Source of the DNA: Trichobilharzia regenti
Lineage: Eukaryota; Platyhelminthes; Trematoda; Strigeidida; Schistosomatidae
Direction: 5' to 3'
NCBI GenBank assembly: GCA_944472135.2
Contig: OX235262.1
Location: forward strand, 71,920,887 to 71,984,886
DNA length: 64,000 nucleotides
The position numbers and the translations under genes were made by a program. The notes below the pieces were generated by a model, which made no database searches, was not told where the DNA came from, and was given only the letters and a program-made list of their open reading frames with translations. This document shows, piece after piece, positions 24,640-37,019 of the stretch. Numbering within the stretch: position 1 is the first letter of the stretch; each line of letters opens with the position of its first letter.

Positions 24640-24790
24640 ATGTGTTCTTAAACCTTGCCACCTAGTTTACTAGTCCATAATGAGCCCAAAAAAGAGGGAA
24701 TGTCTGGCATGAGGCCACCAATCCCAACCGGTAAAAACCAAGCCTTCAAGGCTAAAGTTCTATGTTCCACCCAGAACTCGAACAAGTGGA
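24640..24790 (+). mobile_element. SINE 3' half (GCGTCGGTGG family)
   Basis: GGCATGAGGCCACCAATCCC body and a tail TTCTATGTTCCACCCAGAAC resembling the RTE end. Confidence 0.45.
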
Positions 24791-26314
24791 GAAAAACTAA
24801 GACGTTCCCTCCTTGTTCAAACATAATTGTTCAGTGTCAATGAAAGCTTCATGATGAATCGGCTGTTATTCATTAGAAAACACTAATTAGTGATTTCGAG
24901 TTTTTGGAAGATCAAATGTGATCATGTGTATAAGTCGAGCACAACATATGATTCTTTAAGAGATAGTGTATTCAAATATACAAGCTAAAATATGCATATG
25001 GTGTGATTTGAATTTCATTTGCATACAAGATTAAAAGCTATGTATGAGTGAAAAATATGTTTTTCCCGTGATTCAAACTCAAACGCATTGCTTACTACTT
25101 AGAAGTATTTAAGTAGTCTGGGTGAATTTACAAAATTTGTTCACTCAATAGTTAAAAGCACGTGTTTAATAACCAGTGATTCATAGTGCAGGATAACTGT
25201 TATCCGGTGGTTTTTAAGGCGGTTCCTTCTTATGATGGAATATAACCTGATGTTGGACGGTAGGAAGCCCTGTCTGACTCAGATTGCCGTGCTTTTTAAC
25301 ACTCATCAACATGGAGTTTATGCAACCTTCAAAGAACTCATGTCCTTACTGAAATTAAGACAAGGGTCGCCCATTGCTGCAGTCATAGACATTATCAGGA
25401 CTGTATAAGACACTATGATTGAACACTAATCAGGAACTATAATTATGCGTTCAGTCCTCACTTTGATGCAGACTGAATTCAGTCAGTCAAGTTTTTAATC
25501 TGGCCACCATGGTAGATGGGTCACCATCATGGTGTCCTCTCAGTTGCTTTTATTAGAAGGTTGGGGGTATTCATCAAGAAGCCCTGCCTGACCTAGGCCT
25601 CCTACTTGTTGGTAGTTGCCAAAGGATGTATCTGAAGTCTTGAAGAGACACATTTCCCTTATGACATTCAAACTCTAAAAATCGGTTACATTCACACAAA
25701 CATAACAACTGAAATCAAATGGTTTAATTTTGTTTATTTGGATGTGTCTACTAGTGAAGTATAGGATATACGTCTAGTCATATCAATCTGCCTACAATTC
25801 AATTATCTGTAATCTGAAGGTTAGATGCAGGGAAAGTGGAGTCAAATTTACAATTTGTAAATTATGTAGTTCACTGTGAGAATCCTTATATATTCCTTTT
25901 AGGGATTAACAAATATTCAGATCAAAAAATAGGTGATCCGTTTGTTATTTCAAACGGAGATTAAGAAATCAAGCAAAACTGAATGGAAGAACATACTACT
26001 AACTGTTTGACATGAGTAATATAATGCCACTCACGTCAACCATTGTTGCTTGCCTGATAGGCTGATCATCAGCTGTGTACGCAACTCAGACAGTCAAATC
26101 AGTTCAAAGCACCCAAGTTCATCCCCAAACGAGTGAATTAGACTTCTGGTGTAATTCGATCTAGTTTTCCAACACTACTAATTTGTGCGAATGATTTCCG
26201 ACTACTTATAATAACCAATAGTAGTAAATACCCAAGTAGTAAATTTTTGTGAAGCTGAAAATTGGAATTTAAGCGTTGCAGTTTATTTTATAATAACTTA
26301 GGAATACTTTTGGT

Positions 26315-26690
26315 AGACTATCTGGTATAATGGTTAGTAAGGTTTAAAATGATAACTGGGCAGTACTCATAATGATAACAGTGAGGTTTGATTTCAGAGA
26401 TTTCTGGTTCGAAACGCTCCGCGTCACACATCTTTGTGACATGGGTTCCTTCAGGTTTGCAGATAAGCCTTGCTGACGAGTGCCAACTAGCACGAAACCT
26501 AAGTCGAAGGTTTCCTACCGATTGCCTCCAACCATCTAGTAGCATCATATCAATGTGCACCATGATGGCGAGCTACTTGAAAATGGTGGCCACATTACAA
26601 CCTGACTGATAGAATTCAGTCTGCACCAATGAGAGGACTAGACACATCACACTAGTTACTAGTGTCAAATCAAAATATCTTTGTCTCGCC
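26315..26690 (+). mobile_element. tRNA-derived SINE (third family)
   Basis: Head TCTGGTATAATGGTTAGT, B-box-like GGTTCGAAAC, then the same body as 29.1-29.4 kb, ending CACACTAGTTACTAGTGTC. A partial body also appears near 25470-25560. Confidence 0.6.
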
Positions 26691-26899
26691 TACTATCGTC
26701 CCCATTCAAATCTGTAATAGGTTGCCAACACAGGACCAACTCAGACAGTTTCACGATCAGTGGACAACTTGGTGTTCTCCTTCTAATCTAGTATGACTAA
26801 GATTTACTTGAGAGAAGACGTAGTTAGTCAGATGGTAGACTGATAATAATATTTTTAAGCGAAATGATACGACATAATGCGTTTTTTCAGTCGTTTGAG

Positions 26900-27470
26900 C
26901 TCCAAGCAACCACCTTCAACGGAAAAAATTTGAAGGAGGTCACTATACTCACTTACCTAAGTAGAACTGGTTCAACTGCAGATGCCGGCATGAGTAAGGA
27001 TGTCAAAACCAGACCTCTATTACACTGAAGTCAGTTTGGAAATCTACTGCAGCCAGAATAACTAAAAAGATTCCAATTCTCAACACTAATATCAAACCAG
27101 CTGCTCTATACGGGCCAGAAACTCAGTGCGTCATGAAAAGCCTTCCCGGCAGGCTACTGCAGATATTTAACAATAACTGCCTTCACTGACTCAGCACTGA
27201 AGATCAGATAGCCAGAAACGATTAGCTATAAGGGACTCTGATAGGCAGCAAACCAACCAACAAACCTATTGCCCAACAGATATCTAGGGGGAAAAGCAGA
27301 TAGTTCGGACAGGCGCTGAGGAGATTACTAAGTGACCTCATGAGTCAGGTCATGGGTCTAGTGGAACCCGAACAGGAAACTACCGGTTGGGCGGCCTTGG
27401 TTGTAATGAAGAAGATCGTATGTGGAGGAGATGAGGGCTTATGAGTGGCCGCAGAAAACAAGACAAAATA
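26900..27470 (+). mobile_element. RTE C-terminal fragment, decayed
   Basis: Broken frames give GKNLKEVTILTYLS, LKSVWKSTAARITKKI, INIKPAALYG and LKIR, the region from the thumb to the C-terminus of the RTE at 31.1 kb. Stops are frequent. Confidence 0.6.
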
Positions 27471-27744
27471 GGGTTTTTTCCTCAAAGCCCGATGTTACTT
27501 TCACACCCCAAAGGAATAATCATAATAATTTGCATTCCAAGTGTAACACTGGGCTACAAACTCTGAAGTTCCAGGGGCAGTGGTGCACTGATGTTTACGG
27601 GTTAGGGTTGCTAACTTCACAGTGAACTTTCCCTGCCTACCGAGCATACCACTGGTAAGCTAAGGTTTGTGGAGTTCGTCGGACGAAAATTGGACCCAGA
27701 CCTCCCAAGTAACTAGTAAACACTCTACCAATCAATCACTGATG

Positions 27745-28055
27745 TACTGTATTGTATCACATTTTGCTTGGGTTCAAAGTGGAACACAGGGTTTGGGCAA
27801 CATATCTCGACTTCACTCTGTTCTTTGTACCCTTTCTAACTGGCTTTATGACTGTCCATATGCTTTCATTCCCCTCTCACACGAATTCCTCCATGTCACC
27901 CTTGGACAGCATACCCAGCTCGTCCTTTTCTTATTCGATGGTCTCCACTTCTATTACCTTTGGGATACTTTTTGGGCTAAAAGGTGCTTGGCTACTTCGT
28001 TTCCAGACTTCCTTGTTGCTTATCCTTTCTAACCAACTGGCCATCTGATCTTCAG
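27745..28055 (-). mobile_element. RTE C-terminal fragment and 3' end
   Basis: The minus strand ends with the RTE-like pattern KEQSEVEICCPNPVFHFEPK and starts near GQLVRKDKQ. The open frames on the plus strand here are its antisense shadows. Confidence 0.45.
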
Positions 28056-28059
28056 TATC

Positions 28060-29095
28060 AAGATAAACAAGTCAACTTTTGATTTAATTGATAAATAAGA
28101 AAAATTAAGGGTAAATCCAGGTGTTGTGGAATACTTTTTACTAGTGAACTCTAAACTGTCGAACAAACATTCAAGGTATTCAATTATGAAAAGCTTCCTC
28201 TCAAAGGAGTTAACAGTGTCCTAGTTTAGTCATTCATAGTCGACTGGGAAGGAAGGAAGGATTGTACCACATTGTAGAAAATTTGTAGTCATTTTTAACT
28301 TTTAAGGTAATTTTTTATTAATAGTGAATATGTACTATAGTATACTACTTAATCCATGTGAGATACCAATATATCATATGCATACTAACATATATTGATA
28401 TATTTTCTCCAAAAAATTTGACATATCATGTTGTGTACAGCGATCAAATTGATCTCTTTTTACTACTTTCTAATCACATTTTCTATCTTATGGTTAAATG
28501 AAGAGGGAAAACTAACAAAATGTGAGAAAAGCAAAAGTGGAAATTGAAACACTTGGATACTTACTTTTGAGGCTTACTCACGTTTCCTCTTGTTTGCCTT
28601 TTATTTACCAAAAAAATTAAAGAAATTTAGTGTGATCAGATGTGTAAGGCAGTGCGTTTGGTTAGCTGTAGCCCACAATTACACACACACACACACATGC
28701 GCACTCACACGAAAAGAGGTGTTAAACACATGAACCGTACAATTATTTATTGAGAAAAAGCCTCTCAAGATTTAGTGAAATTGTGATTATAACAAGTTTA
28801 TCTAGTCATTAAATCATTGTGATTTATGATCATCATTATTATTATTATGACTATGATTACCACTTAACATGAGAATATTAAGTACGTGTAATTAGTGATT
28901 CTTGTTTTAGGCGCCAACGATCAAATAGCACATGAAATAAAAGCGTAGAATTTTAAAATATGCTTTATGTAATAAAAAAAGGAGAAATATTGGGAACAAG
29001 ATAAAGTAAAAGCTGTCGCCTAGTAAATCGGGCAAATTTAAATTGAGAAAAATTGAGGAAAATCCTAATAGAAAATGAATTTCCACCACATTTTA
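28060..29095. other. AT-rich DNA without a recognised gene
   Basis: Contains the AC microsatellite and poly-ATT runs near 28830; nothing else was recognised. Confidence 0.4.
28680..28697. repeat. AC dinucleotide microsatellite
   Basis: About eight or nine CA units. Confidence 0.85.
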
Positions 29096-29110
29096 TAGAC
29101 AAGAATATAC

Positions 29111-29446
29111 AGTCCTACAGGAGGTCAATCACGAGCCCGAATAGCCCAGTGTTAACGTCTCTGACTGCAGGCGGCACTGGGTGACGCGAGTTTGAATCTA
29201 AGAAGGGACATTAGTTCTTTCAAGGTTGCAGATAAGCCTTGCTGACTGTTGAGTGCCAACTAGCACGAAACTTAGGTTCAAGGCTTCCTGCTGATTTCCT
29301 CCAACTATCTAATACCATCAAATGAATGTTCACCGTGATGGTGAGCTACCTAGAATGGTGTCCATGTTGCAAACCTGACTACTAGAATTCGGTCTGCACC
29401 AAAGAAAGGACTAGATACGTCACACTAGCTACTAGTGTCTAATTAA
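29111..29446 (+). mobile_element. tRNA-derived SINE (third family) with target duplication
   Basis: ACAAGAATATAC occurs at about 29099-29110 and again near 29447-29458. The head has AGCCCAGTG...GAGTTTGAATCT boxes. The body phrase TGCAGATAAGCCTTGCTGAC is shared with 26450. Confidence 0.68.
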
Positions 29447-29464
29447 AACAAGAATATACGATCA

Positions 29465-30510
29465 AATCCTATGAAATTTGGCTTACTATCCCTACCCAAG
29501 AAAATGCTGTACATGAGCTTTGAATTCAAAGGTGACTTAGCTTACATCATCATGAAAAGAAAGATATCACAATTCATGAAAAGAACACTCCCTGCTGCAT
29601 CTCTGAGAATAGCCTTTATCAGTCGACAATTACTATTCAGTAACCTTCTGAAGGACAAGATACCGCTGTTGACCAACTCTAATTGCGTTTATCAATTCAC
29701 CTGCTAATGTGTGGAGCTTGGTATATCGGTCGTTCGATTCCAGTTTTCTCCAGAAGGGTGTAAGAACACTACCCTGTATGGCTGCGAAGAGTTGGAAGTG
29801 GAGCAATAAGAAGCGTGATTATTGGTCAACAATGATCACCCTATCTCTACAGCCTCCGCCTTTTAGGTCATCTACAAGGCAAAAAGTAATTTGCCCAAAT
29901 CACTACGTAACCGACTCATCTGTATTGCTGAAGCCATCTTCGGCTATCAAAACAGAAAAGTCAGATCTCTGTATACAGAAAAAGTTCATCCAAACCCTTC
30001 AACTTTCATGGTCTTAATCCCTCTATGCTAAAGTATGGTAATCACTAATCATATTTTGGCTCTACCAATTATTTCATTTTGTCTATTGAACTTGTATACT
30101 CTTCATTAACTAGGTCAATTGTTACTATTAATATTCTCACTATGAACTATCCCCGGTATTATGTCACTGGTTCCACTTGTCATTCTGAATCAACGTTAAA
30201 TTCTATATTATTAAATTTCACACAATGTTGCGTAATGTTTTTATTTTATTCGATTTGTCGACTAATTTCATAATTGCACACTCCTTCCAAGTTCTATAAA
30301 TCCTATGAGTTATACTATATATGACATTAATTCTTTCGCCATTTCACATTGAACTGTGACTATAATCACAAACATTTTAATTGTATTTCATACTGTATTT
30401 ATACCTACCATTCAATTCCCTCACCGGATATATTTTCTTAAAAACCATATGAATACGATTGTACAGCTTGATAATAAATTCGTTGAAAACAGTCTCTTTG
30501 GTGAATCAAT
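29465..30510 (+). mobile_element. Penelope-like 3' fragment (family B), decayed
   Basis: Encodes LPKKMLYMSFEFKGD, KISQFMKRTLPAASLRIAF, then NCVYQFTC with a TAA where the family has CSCG. Broken GIY-YIG sequence and a C-terminal SDLCIQKKFIQTLQ follow. The 3' tail (30020-30510) matches that at 20.1-20.4 kb. Confidence 0.65.
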
Positions 30511-30514
30511 TGTT

Positions 30515-31080
30515 TTGATTTCCAAATTTAAATTATCACGATCCGTGGTTGTGAACGTACGAGTGACTTTGAGCCAATAAGTCAGAAAAACCAGCGGCCT
30601 TTGCACAAGAATGACGCTTAACTACAAGAGGAATAAACGAAAATGTATTAAACAGGGTATTTCTCTCTGAAAGGACTTAAAAATATACCCCAGTTATAAT
30701 GACGAGTCCCGGTTTTTAAGCTGAATCAGTTTCTATATATACATGCATTCATCAAGATAACTGAAAATTAGTTCATTTTATGACACGTTCATTGCTCTTG
30801 TTCTATTTTTCAATCTACTTCAGAAGCCTTCGATTGAATTGGTATGAATCCCAGTAAGAGGTCGACGATTTCACCAGAATGGTTCACTCGATGATGGATA
30901 AATCCGAAATCTGATAGGTCATTGTAACCACCTTAATCTTAAACATGAATATTAGTGCCAGTAATGGCTGACTATTGTATAATACATAGGTGAGCGTTGG
31001 CACTACAATTAGGAATCACCCCCATAATTCTTTCCTGAAGTTGTGTTATAAATTCCTAATAACCACTATCTCGTACAAGG
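30515..31080. other. Unassigned DNA before RTE-1a
   Basis: No coding or repeat signal recognised. Confidence 0.35.
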
Positions 31081-31084
31081 GACA

Positions 31085-33265
31085 ATCCAAATCAAATTAA
31101 AAGCTTTCAGGGAATCAGGAGCTGCAGATAGACCACAAGCCAAGTTCAACACTCAAAAGCTGAAGGACCAGGCTACAAAGGACATCTTCATTGCAAGCAT
31201 AAAGGACAAAGCTGAGATACAAATCAACACCAGCGAAAAGGTCAGCGTCGAAAAGCACTGGAACAACTTGAAAACGGTGTGGAGCCAAACCTGCATAGAA
31301 ATTCTAGGCAGAAAAAAGAGACAGGACAAACAGTGGCTCACTACGGACACTTGGAAACTAATAGAAGAGAGAAGGACAGTGAAGCAAAAGATTATCCAGT
31401 GCACTGACGAGCAACAAAAACAGGAGCTGAATGCAAGCTACAATACACTGAACAAAAGAGTGAAGAAGAGTGCCAGGGAAGACAAAAGAAAATATTATGA
31501 AACCATGGCAAACGAAGCAGAACAAGCTGCAGGCAAAGGAGACCTCGCCACACTCTACCAAACAACTAGGCACCTTTCGGGCAAACGTTCGACACAGATT
31601 AAGCCAATAAAGGACGACAATGGAAAGTCAATCACCAAAGAGGTGGAACAGAGAAAGCACTGGGTTGAACACTTCAAAAGACTTCTAAATCGTCCGCCAC
31701 CTACAACACGTCCAGCAATACCAACAACGGAAGCAGAACTACCAGTGAACACTGACCCCCCGACGAAATCAGAAGTCCTGAATGCAATCAAGATGCTTAA
31801 AGCTGGGAAAACACCGGGACCAGATGGAATCCCAGCAGAGGCTTTGAAAATAGACCCAGAGACAACAGCGGACTTGATGACACCACTGCTGGAGAAGGTG
31901 TGGAAAGAGGGCAAAGTACCCGAGGATTGGAAGAAAGGTTACTTATTCAAACTTCCAAAGAAAGGAGACTTAAGTCAATGTAAAAACTGGCGTGGAATTA
32001 TGCTTCTGTCCATTCCAAGCAAGATACTAAGTCGCATCATCCTGGAGAGAATCAAACAAGCCCTAGATGAAAAACTTCGTCCGGAACAGGCTGGATTCAG
32101 GAGAAACAAATCATGTATTGATCAAATCGCCACTCTACGGATCATCATTGAACAAAGCTTGGAATGGCAGTCACCTCTCTATCTCAACTTCATCGACTTT
32201 GAAAAGGCCTTCGACAGCGTCGATCGAGAGGTCATTTGGAAACTACTTCGCTACTACGGGGTCCCATCGACAATTATACACCTCATCCAACAGTTATACG
32301 ACAATGCTGCATGCCAAGTAATCCACAACGGGAAACTTACGGAAGCCTTCGAAGTGAGGACGGGAGTGAGGCAAGGCTGTCTACTATCACCAATGATCTT
32401 CCTGATTGCAATTGATTGGATAATGCGACAGACAACGGCAACCAACGAGGGAACAGGCATAAAATGGACTGACACAAAAGACTTGGAGGATCTGGATTTC
32501 GCCGATGATATATGTCTGATTTCCCATAAACTGGAAGATATGCAAGTGAAAAGTAACAAGTTGGCAGAAGAAGCATCAAAGATAGGACTTCACGTGAACA
32601 TAGATAAAACAGAGATGATGAAGATTCCTAGCCAACAGCAACAACAACAACAACAGACAACAATAAGCATAAATGGGAAGAACCTGAAAGAAACAACCTC
32701 CTTCACCTACCTGGGAAGCATCGTCTCAACTACAGGCGGAACTGACGAGGACATCAAAGCCAGAATCGGAAAAGCAAGACAAGCTTTCATTACTCTCAAA
32801 TCTGTGTGGAGGTCAACAGCACTCAGCATCAAAAATAAGATCCGGATTTTCAACTCCAATGTGAAGTCAGTGCTACTATACGGATCAGAGACTTGGCGAG
32901 TCATAAAGAGCATCTCAAACAAACTTCAAACCTTCATTAACAACTGTCTCCGCTCAATACTCAAGATCAGATGGCCAGAAAAGATCAGCAACAGGGATCT
33001 CTGGGAGCGAACCAATCAGGAACCGATTGTGAAACAAATAGGCAGAAAGAAATGGAGATGGATTGGCCATACGCTGAGGAAACCATCAAGTGACATCACT
33101 AGACAAGCCCTCGAGTGGAACCCGAAAGGGAGGCGGCGAGTTGGTCGTCGCTGCAAGGGTGACTTGGAGGAGGTCATGCGAGGAGGAGATGAAAGCATGT
33201 GGACAGACCTGGAGCAGGGTGAAAAAGTTGTCAGAAAACCGAAGTCAATGGAGGTGCGCAGCTGA
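31085..33265 (+). CDS. RTE reverse transcriptase (endonuclease lost, C-terminus frameshifted)
   Basis: The frame is open from about 31085 with no native start. RT motifs in order are LKAGKTPGPDGIPAEAL, WKKGYLFKLPKKGD with NWRGIMLLSI, RPEQAGFRRNKSCIDQI, YLNFIDFEKAFDSVDRE, GVRQGCLLSP, and the catalytic FADD at 32498-32509, followed by the thumb and a Gln run coded by CAA repeats (32636-32656). After KKWRWIGHTLRKPS a 4-bp insertion near 33147 shifts the frame. The family C-terminus (RVTWRRSCEEEMKACGQTW to LCSSRN) continues in the frame ending at 33290. RTE proteins normally carry an N-terminal APE-type endonuclease, absent here through 5' truncation. The copy is not autonomous. Confidence 0.85.
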   Translation: MQIKLKAFRESGAADRPQAKFNTQKLKDQATKDIFIASIKDKAEIQINTSEKVSVEKHWNNLKTVWSQTCIEILGRKKRQDKQWLTTDTWKLIEERRTVKQKIIQCTDEQQKQELNASYNTLNKRVKKSAREDKRKYYETMANEAEQAAGKGDLATLYQTTRHLSGKRSTQIKPIKDDNGKSITKEVEQRKHWVEHFKRLLNRPPPTTRPAIPTTEAELPVNTDPPTKSEVLNAIKMLKAGKTPGPDGIPAEALKIDPETTADLMTPLLEKVWKEGKVPEDWKKGYLFKLPKKGDLSQCKNWRGIMLLSIPSKILSRIILERIKQALDEKLRPEQAGFRRNKSCIDQIATLRIIIEQSLEWQSPLYLNFIDFEKAFDSVDREVIWKLLRYYGVPSTIIHLIQQLYDNAACQVIHNGKLTEAFEVRTGVRQGCLLSPMIFLIAIDWIMRQTTATNEGTGIKWTDTKDLEDLDFADDICLISHKLEDMQVKSNKLAEEASKIGLHVNIDKTEMMKIPSQQQQQQQQTTISINGKNLKETTSFTYLGSIVSTTGGTDEDIKARIGKARQAFITLKSVWRSTALSIKNKIRIFNSNVKSVLLYGSETWRVIKSISNKLQTFINNCLRSILKIRWPEKISNRDLWERTNQEPIVKQIGRKKWRWIGHTLRKPSSDITRQALEWNPKGRRRVGRRCKGDLEEVMRGGDESMWTDLEQGEKVVRKPKSMEVRS

Positions 33266-33312
33266 AGCCCTATGTTCCTCTAGGAACTAAAGGATATAAT
33301 AATAATAAATAA
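31085..33312 (+). mobile_element. RTE-type non-LTR retrotransposon copy RTE-1a
   Basis: A 5'-truncated copy without an endonuclease domain. Coding sequence begins abruptly near 31085, and the 3' end is AAGCCCTATGTTCC... followed by an ATA/AAT-rich tail at 33290-33312. It is the longest RTE copy of its subfamily here and nearly identical to 48773-50746. The schistosome RTE family SR2 is the likely relative (inference). Confidence 0.8.
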
Positions 33313-33389
33313 TAGTACTAATAAATCGCAGTCTTTTGAAATTTATAATGGATAGGTTTAATCATTTGAAATCATATACCTGCCGTACG

Positions 33390-33900
33390 CAACGTCAAGT
33401 CAACAAACATATTCTGGAACACTGACCAACTTGGTTAGCCAGAGGAGAAAAGAAGAATAGCAACAGCTCTATCCTCGAACACCTTGTCATCTCCGGACAT
33501 CGAGCAGCCCCACATGAATGCTTCACAGTGGTAAACAGAGTCCCTCAATATCGTAAAAAGGGACTTCGGATACGCCATCTGTACATAGGTGAAAAATTAG
33601 CTATTCCAGATCTGAAACCGGACCTCTGCATTCAAAGTCGATACATGCATTCTCTCGCCCTACCATAGCCAGAGTAAAGTTCTTACTACAATTTCGCTTC
33701 TTTCCTCTATTATGTAATTTCTCTATTATTATTAATACCTTTAATATCATTATTATTCCCATCATTCACATTTTACTACCACTCTATTACTTTTTATTAA
33801 TAACGTTGCTTTTTCATACAGATTTTGTACAAAAACAATTTATAGCCTTTCCACTAGTTCCTGTCCATTCTACACAAGCTTATTGATTAGTCATTATCTC
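33390..33900 (+). mobile_element. Penelope-like C-terminal fragment (family B) with tail
   Basis: The reading at 33400-33668 gives PTWLARGEKKNSNSSILEHL, SGHRAAPHECFTVVNRVPQ, LKPDLCIQSR and a stop. This is the family C-terminus after the GIY-YIG core, followed by an AT-rich tail. Confidence 0.6.
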
Positions 33901-34054
33901 ACACTTGTTAAGACATGCCAACTTCTGTCTCCTCTCTAACTTACACCCTTACCCTTCCTACACCTTACATTATGTAATACAATTTTTCAAGGACAAAGTT
34001 TGCCAGTATCTGATTGGTCTAAAGATCTCTTTGTTAAATATAATTACTTTTCCA

Positions 34055-34335
34055 AGTATTGGATTTGTAGGGATTTTGTTTGATTACATGGGGGATTTCA
34101 CCATGAGCTGACATCGGTTAGAGAACCACTGGAAAACCCGCAGGGAGTATTGGACAGTTGTTTCGTCCTGGTTTGGAACTCTTCAGCAATACACACCCAC
34201 CCCACCACCACGGTTCGAACCCAGGACCTTCTGGTTACAAGGCGAGCTCGTAGACCATTGAGCCACTAGGACCCGATCCAAAGGTCCTTGAATTCTAACT
34301 TCTGCCATATCATGACATAGCGCGACCACTTCTTC
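34055..34335 (-). mobile_element. tRNA-derived SINE (GGTCCCAGTGG family)
   Basis: The minus strand has CCTAGTGGCTCAATGG and B box GGTTCGAACC, with the full body to 34055. Confidence 0.62.
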
Positions 34336-34768
34336 GATGAAATGTAATTACATGTAATCAAATTAGTGCACAAAGTGAATATTCTGACCGATTATACCAC
34401 AATTAACAAGTTAAGAATCTCACCTTTACGGAGTGTATCGCTGTGAAGTGACTTAAACTCAAGTTACAAGAAGAAACTGCGATTAGTCTCAAGTCACTCT
34501 GGTAACAATTATTCAACACATGACGTCACTACACATTTTGTTTTCTACAATTCTTCTTTTTTGGCGCATTGATTTTAACTTCCTTAACTCAATTGGGATC
34601 GCTTCTAAGTGCATTACGTGATATTCTACCTATATACTGCTGGTTATCCATTACTGTAATGTTCATGGTGTCGTACTACTCCCTTTACTGTCACGTAAAA
34701 CTTTGATCCTCATGACTAGTTTCTACCAACCGAAAAAGAAAAAGCCGCAAGCTTTTATTGCTATAATC

Positions 34769-34795
<27 letters not shown>
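34769..34795. repeat. TA dinucleotide microsatellite
   Basis: About 13 TA units just before an inverted SINE pair. Confidence 0.9.
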
Positions 34796-34797
<2 letters not shown>

Positions 34798-34800
<3 letters not shown>

Positions 34801-35372
34801 TTGGTTTTTAAGAATTTGATTGGTTAGTTACAGGATTTCTTCATGACTTTACATCGGTTAGACAACCACTGAAAACCTACAGGGAGTAGTAGACCTATAT
34901 TTCATTCTAGTTTGTGACTCTACAACAGTACGCACCCATCGACAGGGTTCGAACTCAGGACCTTTTAGTTACAAGGCGAGCTCGTATACCATTCAGCCTC
35001 TGAGACCCGATTCAATGAAATTACGACTTCCTACAGGACGGAGTTTCCTGGAGTTCTACTGAGAAGCCGTAATCAATGAGGTCGATCCAGTCAAGTGTGA
35101 GGATGGATTTCCCACCGATGACATTGATTGGTGGTCGCCCCAAATCATAAATTGGTAGAAGTTAGAATTCATGGGCTGGCTGGCCATTGAATCGGATCCC
35201 ATTGGCTGAATGGTATACAAGCTCGCCTTATAACCACAAGATCCTGTATTTGATCCCGGTTGGTGGGTGCGTAATGCTGCAGAGTCTCATTCTAGAACGA
35301 AACATCTGTCCAATACTCCCAGGTTCTTCAGCAGTTCTCTAAACGTTGTCAGCTCATGATGAAATCTCATGT
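34798..35372. mobile_element. Inverted pair of GGTCCCAGTGG-family SINEs
   Basis: A minus-oriented copy at 34798-35012 and a plus-oriented copy at about 35160-35372 face each other head to head around their 5' extensions. Both keep A and B boxes. Confidence 0.65.
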
Positions 35373-35404
35373 ATATATTATAATTTCAACAACAACAAAC
35401 GGTA

Positions 35405-35965
35405 CAGATGAAGATGTTAAAACTAAAACCAGTCGAGTACTGTAAAGCATGGGGCAGCTCCATTCATCTGAAATCAGTGTGGAAATCTGCTGTACTCAGC
35501 GACAAAATGAAGATTCGTATTTTCAACACAATTGTGAAATCAGTTACTCGATAAGGTTTATAGGCGTATCACCTCACGTAAAGCATTTCCAGCAGCCTGT
35601 GACAGATTTTTATGAACAAATGTCTTCACTGCTTGATAGTGAAGGTCAGATGGTCAGCCAGGAAGAATTAGCATCGAGAAACTCTGGGAAGCAAGTGACT
35701 AGGAATACTCAGAAAGAAATAAGGTGTATCAGACATACTCTGAGAAGTTCGATAAGTGACACCTTGCTCCAGGAGTTTGAGTAAAACCCGAGTGAGAAAC
35801 GACGAGTTGGGCGTGTTTCAGAATGTAATATGGAGAAGATCGTGTAAGAGCTTATGGAAAATTGTGAGGCAAGTGGAGAGAGCTGCAGAAAACAGGGTGG
35901 AATGAAGATGTGCTCTTGAAGCTTTATATTCCACTTGGAAGCCAAGGAAATAACAATAATACATA
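35405..35965 (+). mobile_element. RTE C-terminal fragment and 3' end
   Basis: Contains LKSVWKSAVLSDKMKIRIFNT, then KVTRNTQKEIRCIRHTLRSSI, and a tail GAAGCTTTATATTCCACTTGG. Several frameshifts are present. Confidence 0.6.
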
Positions 35966-36144
35966 TCCATCTATGCTAGTCGAAGATTACACAATGCTGA
36001 AAACACCAATTCTCATTCAACCACTAAAGTTTGTACTGGCTTCGGTGGTAAATATATAAAAGCTAGAAGGATACACAGAAGGTTATCATGACCTCTGTGC
36101 AAGGAGGGCATGCAAAATCGTGAAATGTCCCGTACTCCTTTTGT

Positions 36145-36310
36145 GTAGAATACTCGTCACTTATGCACGTGGTCTGCGTTCAATTCTCCTAAACTTTGTC
36201 TACTTTACCATTTAACAATAAGCCGAAGCAGAGTTAGGTATGAAGTTAGCGACTCCATCCCGTAAAACACCAGCACTACAGGAACTTCAAAAAACTTGAC
36301 GCTGTAGTGG
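36145..36310 (+). mobile_element. SINE fragment (GCGTCGGTGG family)
   Basis: Body GCACGTGGTC...GGTATGAAGTTAGCGACTCC matches the 5.8-kb SINE; the head is degraded. Confidence 0.45.
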
Positions 36311-36314
36311 TGTT

Positions 36315-37015
36315 CTATTTGACCAAACTTGCGTACACCTATATCTTAGTAATTCTTCTCGTTTATTATTATTGTGTCCTAACGTTGTGTTTTCTCAACG
36401 TCCACAACGTAAATCAAAAGGCACTTGAGAAGGAGTACGAACGTGTATTATCGCAGTAATCAAAACTCAAAAGTTGAGCAAGTACAAAGTATCAATTGTT
36501 AACACGCAATATTTAGAGTGATAAACAAATCAAAGTCCAATTACATAGTGAAAGTATACTATAATGACAAGTAATTAAATGGGTCACTACAACGCCTTAT
36601 GTATCCACTCAGAACTTGAAAGAAATGAAATCAGTATTTTCTAAGCTGGTTGTATTTAAAGTGAAACCTCCAAATAAAACGCTTATATTTAATTATGACA
36701 AGTCTTCTTATTGCCTTGACTAATAAGAATAAATGAAGCACAATGCATGACTTAATAATCTTAAGTGAATAGCGCAATTTCGACCATAAGAACAGCTATT
36801 TCTCAAATTGTCATATGGTCTCTTCTCTATTCCATATAGCATACTTGAAAACATACATTTAACGCCGACGTTTAGTCTACCAGTATTCTAAATTTAAAAT
36901 TCCCCAATGTACAACCTTTTTTTTATGTTCTATCGTTGCAATATTTACTGTATGCTGTTTTCATTTCAGGTAGCTTAGATTTACTGAGAGTCAGTGAAGT
37001 AAAATAAAATACGAG
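36315..37015. other. Unassigned AT-rich DNA
   Basis: No open frame or repeat recognised. Confidence 0.4.
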
Positions 37016-37019
37016 TTGA

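Larger units (their letters stand above)
22600..26310. other. Long stretch without a recognised gene
   Basis: Apart from SINE pieces at 23145-23275 and 24640-24790, I see only short open frames (82 codons at 23436, 93 codons at 24217) with no known motif. GAAGCCCTG(T/C)CTGAC occurs at 25263 and 25580 in a loosely repeated segment. Confidence 0.4.

Noticed and set aside
27667..28048. Overlapping plus-strand frames of 121 and 98 codons
   Set aside because: The minus strand reads as a broken RTE C-terminus, so these are shadows.
34769..34795. TA run and SINE repeats as a CRISPR-like or satellite array
   Set aside because: No regular repeat-spacer structure; a simple microsatellite beside dispersed SINEs in a eukaryotic genome.
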